DNA from: JBGTCD01 sp041749015
Lineage (GTDB): Bacteria; Bacteroidota; Bacteroidia; Cytophagales; Cyclobacteriaceae
Assembly (NCBI GenBank): GCA_041749015.1
Contig: JBGTCD010000121.1
Span: 1 to 18,264 of the forward strand
Length of the DNA stretch: 18,264 nucleotides
Reading direction: 5' to 3'
This document shows, piece after piece, positions 15,867 to 18,264 of this stretch. A model generated the notes under the pieces. It ran no database searches and had not been told where the DNA came from. It saw only the letters and a list, made by a program, of their open reading frames with translations. The position numbers were made by a program, and so were the translations under genes. Numbering within the stretch: the first letter of the stretch is position 1; every line of letters begins with the position of its first letter.

Positions 15867-15897
15867 AAAAGGAGCGCTGTTTTAGTGCTCCTTTTTT
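15867..15897 (+). terminator. rho-independent terminator after the QW-motif gene
   Basis: AAAAGGAGC (15867-15875) pairs with GCTCCTTTT (15887-15895) over 9 bp around an 11-base loop, and the T run continues to 15897. It begins 26 bases after the stop codon of the upstream gene. The rest of the gap up to 16090 is AT-rich and shows no gene. Confidence 0.82.
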
Positions 15898-16090
15898 CTT
15901 TGGATTTGGCTCAGGACAGCACTATTTTATCAAAATTTAGTGAGGGCCTTTTCTGGGAAAAAATAACCAAATCGCTCTTTAAAGTTGCTAAACTAATTAT
16001 TCCCTGATTTTGATGGTCTATCTGGCCTATTTGCTATCTTGCTAGAAATAATAAAATGGGGTCAGAATCTGAATTGCGGTTTATTTTTCG

Positions 16091-16098
16091 TACCTTTG
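16091..16098 (+). promoter_or_regulatory. minus-7 promoter element upstream of the DEAD-box helicase
   Basis: TACCTTTG followed by C matches TAnnTTTG exactly and lies 36-43 bases before the ATG at 16134, giving a leader of about 30 bases. A TTG at 16074-16076 is only 14 bases upstream, shorter than usual for the minus-33 box. Confidence 0.55.
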
Positions 16099-16133
16099 CG
16101 CCTCATTTTAAAGATAATACTTAAAAATAATAC

Positions 16134-17792
16134 ATGAACCCTTTTATTACGCTGGGCCTCTCTGAAGGGCTGGCAAATGTGGTGAAAAACTTAGGTTTTG
16201 ACTCACCCACCCCAATTCAAGAAGAGATAATCCCCGTTTTGCTCAGCGGGTACAAGGATTGTATTGCCCTTGCCCAGACGGGTACAGGAAAGACAGCAGC
16301 ATTTGGATTACCCCTTATTGAGAATGTAGACGCAGACAGTCGTGAAACCCAGGCATTAATTCTGGCTCCAACGAGAGAGCTTTGCGTTCAGGTAGCTAAA
16401 GATTTAGATACCTATGCCAGAGGTTATAAAAATCTCAATATTGTGCCCGTTTATGGCGGTGCGTCAATCACCGTTCAAATTAAAAGCATCCGTAAAGGTG
16501 GCCAGATCATCGTAGCCACCCCAGGCAGGCTGATCGACCTGATTACCAGGAAAGCAGTTAACCTCAGCACCATAAAATATTTGGTTCTGGATGAGGCAGA
16601 TGAAATGCTCAATATGGGCTTTAAAGAAGATATCGACAGGATACTAAGTCAGAGTCCTGACCGGGAATCTACCTGGTTGTTTTCAGCTACGATGCCTTCA
16701 GAAGTAAGTGCCATTGCTAAAAACTACATGACCGACCCGCATGAGGCGACTATGGGAGAGAAGAATGCTTCAAACATTTCGATCACCCATCAATATGCTG
16801 TAGTCAATGACCGCAACAAGGTTACGGCATTGGAGCGCATGTTGCGCTTTCAGGGCAATGTATATGCCCTCGTATTTTGTCGTACAAAAATTGAAACCGG
16901 TAAAGTAGCAGAAAGGCTGATGCAAGCAGGCATTAATGCCGATGCATTGCATGGTGACCTTAGTCAGGCCCAACGCGACCAGGTAATGCGCAAATTCAGG
17001 ACTAAAGCCATTTCTGTTTTAGTAGCCACTGATGTTGCGGCCCGTGGTCTAGATGTAAAAGGCATCAGCCACGTATTTCACCTTAACTTCCCTGACGAGA
17101 TCGCTTTCTATAACCATAGAAGTGGCAGAACCGGCAGGGCAGGAGCAGAGGGTATTTCCATTGCGATCATCAATCCTGGCGAGCAACGCAAGGTGAAGAG
17201 ACTGGAAACCACGCTGCGTACCAAATTTGAAAAAATCAATGTGCCTACCTGGGCAGATATGGCGGGCTCAATGGTAGCTAAAACTATTGCTGGCTTTCAT
17301 AACCTCCAGCCATTGGATCCAGCCATGGAAGGGATGGTCAATGAGGTAAGCCTGGCGCTTTCAGGAATGACCCGTGAAGATCTGATCAGAGGTATTATTG
17401 CAGGTGCACTTCCTGAAGTGACTGAGCAGGATATGGATGTTAATAACAGTTCAGTCGGTGCAGGTAAATCTGACAGCTTCCATTCTGATACTGATATGGA
17501 GCGTTTCTTTGTCAATCTTGGTAAAATGGACGGTTTTGAGAAGGGTGATATCCTAACCATGATCTGTCAGGCTACTGAAATCGGCAAACGGTCTATTGGC
17601 AGGATTAATCTTAAAGGTGCCTATACATTCTTTGAAGTGGATACTGATGCTGCAAGCCGCGTAATTGCCGGGATGGAGGGTTTACAGTACCGCGGCAGGG
17701 ATGTGCGCGTAGAGAAAGCTGGTAAGGAGCCCCCACGCGATAGAGCAAGGGCCCCAAAAGGCAGAACATATTCAAAAAGGAGGAGTTTTTAA
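16134..17792 (+). CDS. DEAD-box ATP-dependent RNA helicase with DbpA-type RNA-binding domain
   Basis: A 552-residue RNA helicase, probably acting in ribosome assembly or RNA decay and cold adaptation like DeaD/CsdA. All core motifs are present: the Q motif with F4 and TPIQ at 26-29, motif I AQTGTGKT at 47-54, PTREL at 79-83, TPGR at 129-132, DEAD at 153-156, SAT at 184-186, VATDVAARGLD at 297-307, and HRSGRTGRAG at 328-337. A dimerisation-like helical region (about 380-430) leads to an RRM-fold DbpA-type domain at about 456-527 (RFFVNLGKMDGF... DVRVEKA), which in DbpA/DeaD proteins binds structured RNA. A short basic tail ends KRRSF. The start ATG has no Shine-Dalgarno but follows a good minus-7 box. 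The stop codon lies in the loop of the terminator hairpin. deaD/csdA is the nearest named relative; the exact orthologue is uncertain. Confidence 0.94.
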   Translation: MNPFITLGLSEGLANVVKNLGFDSPTPIQEEIIPVLLSGYKDCIALAQTGTGKTAAFGLPLIENVDADSRETQALILAPTRELCVQVAKDLDTYARGYKNLNIVPVYGGASITVQIKSIRKGGQIIVATPGRLIDLITRKAVNLSTIKYLVLDEADEMLNMGFKEDIDRILSQSPDRESTWLFSATMPSEVSAIAKNYMTDPHEATMGEKNASNISITHQYAVVNDRNKVTALERMLRFQGNVYALVFCRTKIETGKVAERLMQAGINADALHGDLSQAQRDQVMRKFRTKAISVLVATDVAARGLDVKGISHVFHLNFPDEIAFYNHRSGRTGRAGAEGISIAIINPGEQRKVKRLETTLRTKFEKINVPTWADMAGSMVAKTIAGFHNLQPLDPAMEGMVNEVSLALSGMTREDLIRGIIAGALPEVTEQDMDVNNSSVGAGKSDSFHSDTDMERFFVNLGKMDGFEKGDILTMICQATEIGKRSIGRINLKGAYTFFEVDTDAASRVIAGMEGLQYRGRDVRVEKAGKEPPRDRARAPKGRTYSKRRSF

Positions 17793-17804
17793 AACTCCTT
17801 TTTT
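17781..17804 (+). terminator. rho-independent terminator overlapping the helicase stop codon
   Basis: AGGAGTTTT (17781-17789) and AAAACTCCT (17791-17799) are perfect complements around a single base, followed by T to 17804. The TAA stop (17790-17792) sits at the hairpin tip, so the last codons of the helicase also encode the terminator stem. Confidence 0.77.
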
Positions 17805-17841
17805 GTTGGGGGATACTGTACTGAAATTATCATGATTTTAG

Positions 17842-17849
17842 TATTTTTG
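17842..17849 (+). promoter_or_regulatory. minus-7 element for the tRNA-Arg gene
   Basis: TATTTTTG followed by C matches TAnnTTTG and lies 15-22 bases before the mature tRNA 5' end. It is downstream of the helicase terminator, so the tRNA probably has its own promoter. No minus-33 TTG at the right spacing. Confidence 0.45.
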
Positions 17850-17863
17850 CCCCCTGACAATAT

Positions 17864-17937
17864 GGCCTCGTAGTTCAACTGGATAGAATAACAGATTCCG
17901 GTTCTGTAGGTTGGGGGTTCGAATCCCCCCGAGGTCA
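17864..17937 (+). tRNA. tRNA-Arg (anticodon CCG)
   Basis: A complete cloverleaf can be drawn by eye. The acceptor stem pairs 17864-17870 with 17930-17936 (one G-T wobble), and the discriminator is A at 17937. The D stem GTTC/GAAT is 17873-17876 with 17886-17889. The anticodon stem ACAGA/TCTGT is 17891-17895 with 17903-17907, and the 7-base loop TTCCGGT has anticodon CCG at 17898-17900, reading the Arg codon CGG. The T stem GGGGG/CCCCC is 17913-17917 with 17925-17929, with the loop TTCGAAT. The 3' CCA is not encoded (CA then T follows), so it must be added by tRNA nucleotidyltransferase. Confidence 0.96.
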
Positions 17938-17949
17938 CATATGGTACAC

Positions 17950-17986
17950 CAATAATAGCCCTATGTTAAATTTAGGGCTATTATTG
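17950..17986. terminator. perfect 14-bp inverted repeat downstream of tRNA-Arg, probable terminator
   Basis: CAATAATAGCCCTA (17950-17963) is the exact reverse complement of TAGGGCTATTATTG (17973-17986), with a 9-base AT-rich loop. Starting 13 bases after the tRNA 3' end, it is the likely terminator of the tRNA transcript. The T tract after it is short (GTTTA), so efficiency is uncertain. By symmetry it could stop transcription from either side. Confidence 0.65.
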
Positions 17987-17997
17987 TTTACTGTTTA

Positions 17998-18158
17998 GCC
18001 CCCTCAGGGGCAAGAGTCTCCCTTTCTGCTCGCATGGCGCGGATGTTGTGCGAGAGAATGAGTAAGGCTCATCGTCCCAACCACCATCGCCATGGTTCGT
18101 GTCCCCACGAAGCATAGTGCACCCTCAGGCGCAAGCGTCTCGCTTGTGCTATACTGCC
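17998..18158. repeat. REP-like hairpin cluster (two related repeat copies plus two further hairpins)
   Basis: This gene-free stretch is GC-richer than the surrounding intergenic DNA and full of inverted repeats. Two copies of one unit occur, at 18001-18030 and 18122-18150, sharing 25 positions over 29-30 bases with four mismatches and one gap. The right copy folds into GCGCAAGCG-TCT-CGCTTGTGC (18129-18149; 9 bp, one G-T). In the left copy the stem is eroded. Between them are hairpins at 18029-18054 (CTCGCA/TGCGAG) and 18096-18111 (TTCGTG-TCCC-CACGAA). A small GCCCC/GGGGC hairpin at 17998-18011 begins the cluster. Such arrays beside a Y1 transposase start are typical of REP/BIME elements mobilised by REP-associated transposases; the link is an inference from position. 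Confidence 0.7.
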
Positions 18159-18247
18159 TATTTAGCCAATAAAATCATTACTTTTTAACCATTTACCGTA
18201 AAATTTGATATCTTGAATTAAAATAATAACAGCCCTGGTCTTAAAGC

Positions 18248-18264
18248 ATGAGTCGTAAATACAA
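18248..18264 (+). CDS. 5' end of a probable REP-associated tyrosine transposase (Y1/IS200-like), partial
   Basis: An ATG at 18248 opens a reading frame, MSRKY plus a broken codon, that runs off the right edge. Only five complete codons are visible, so by itself this is weak. MSRKYKF-type beginnings are common in Bacteroidota transposases of the Y1_Tnp (PF01797) REP-associated group, and the frame begins just after a hairpin cluster of the kind such enzymes act on. About 90 bases of AT-rich DNA separate it from the last hairpin. It would be a single-strand transposase using a catalytic tyrosine and an HUH motif further downstream. Confidence 0.45.

Noticed and set aside
17998..18158. CRISPR array.
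   Set aside because: Only two diverged copies of a repeat unit are present. They differ in length and are separated by hairpin-forming DNA rather than by regularly sized spacers.
17864..18160. Integrated mobile element using the tRNA-Arg gene as attachment site.
   Set aside because: No direct repeat of the tRNA 3' end is found downstream within the window and no integrase is visible. The only mobile signal is the REP/transposase edge.

Overview
The window looks like chromosomal DNA of a marine-type Bacteroidota bacterium, most likely of the Cytophagales. Four things suggest this. There are Bacteroidota-restricted families (DUF3078, DUF2851, a FtsK/LolA-like gene pair). Start codons lack purine-rich Shine-Dalgarno sequences. 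Several genes are preceded by the Bacteroidota sigma-A minus-7 element TAnnTTTG. A REP-type hairpin region sits at the right end beside what appears to be the start of a REP-associated transposase. Most of the window is ordinary core genome, with no plasmid, phage or CRISPR signature.

Left part (1-5839), all on the minus strand. A DUF3078 outer-membrane-type protein, cut by the window edge, is followed by a stand-alone CheY-like response regulator. Next is a tight three-gene operon read right to left: an M16 zinc peptidase, a class I SAM-dependent O-methyltransferase, and an MltD-like lytic transglycosylase with LysM repeats. A uridine phosphorylase gene lies upstream of the operon.

Middle part (5884-14342), also minus. 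A NeuD/PglD-like hexapeptide acyltransferase has its own textbook promoter and terminator. A second tight operon reads pyrF, DUF2851, polytopic membrane protein with GT-C-like features. Then come a LolA-like periplasmic lipoprotein carrier with a strong terminator, the DNA translocase FtsK, and pyrD, which uses a TTG start. Pyrimidine metabolism is represented three times: de novo synthesis by pyrD and pyrF, and nucleoside salvage by uridine phosphorylase.

Right part (14507-18264), plus strand. An exported protein has the alpha/alpha-toroid (squalene-cyclase/prenyltransferase) fold with three clear QW motifs. A DEAD-box RNA helicase with a C-terminal DbpA-type RNA-binding domain follows, then tRNA-Arg(CCG), a perfect hairpin, a cluster of REP-like hairpins, and the first codons of a probable REP-associated tyrosine transposase.

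I do not see a clear new multi-gene system. The points most worth a second look are the REP/transposase edge, the orphan exported QW-motif protein, the acyltransferase lacking the usual catalytic histidine, and the pyrF-DUF2851-membrane protein operon.
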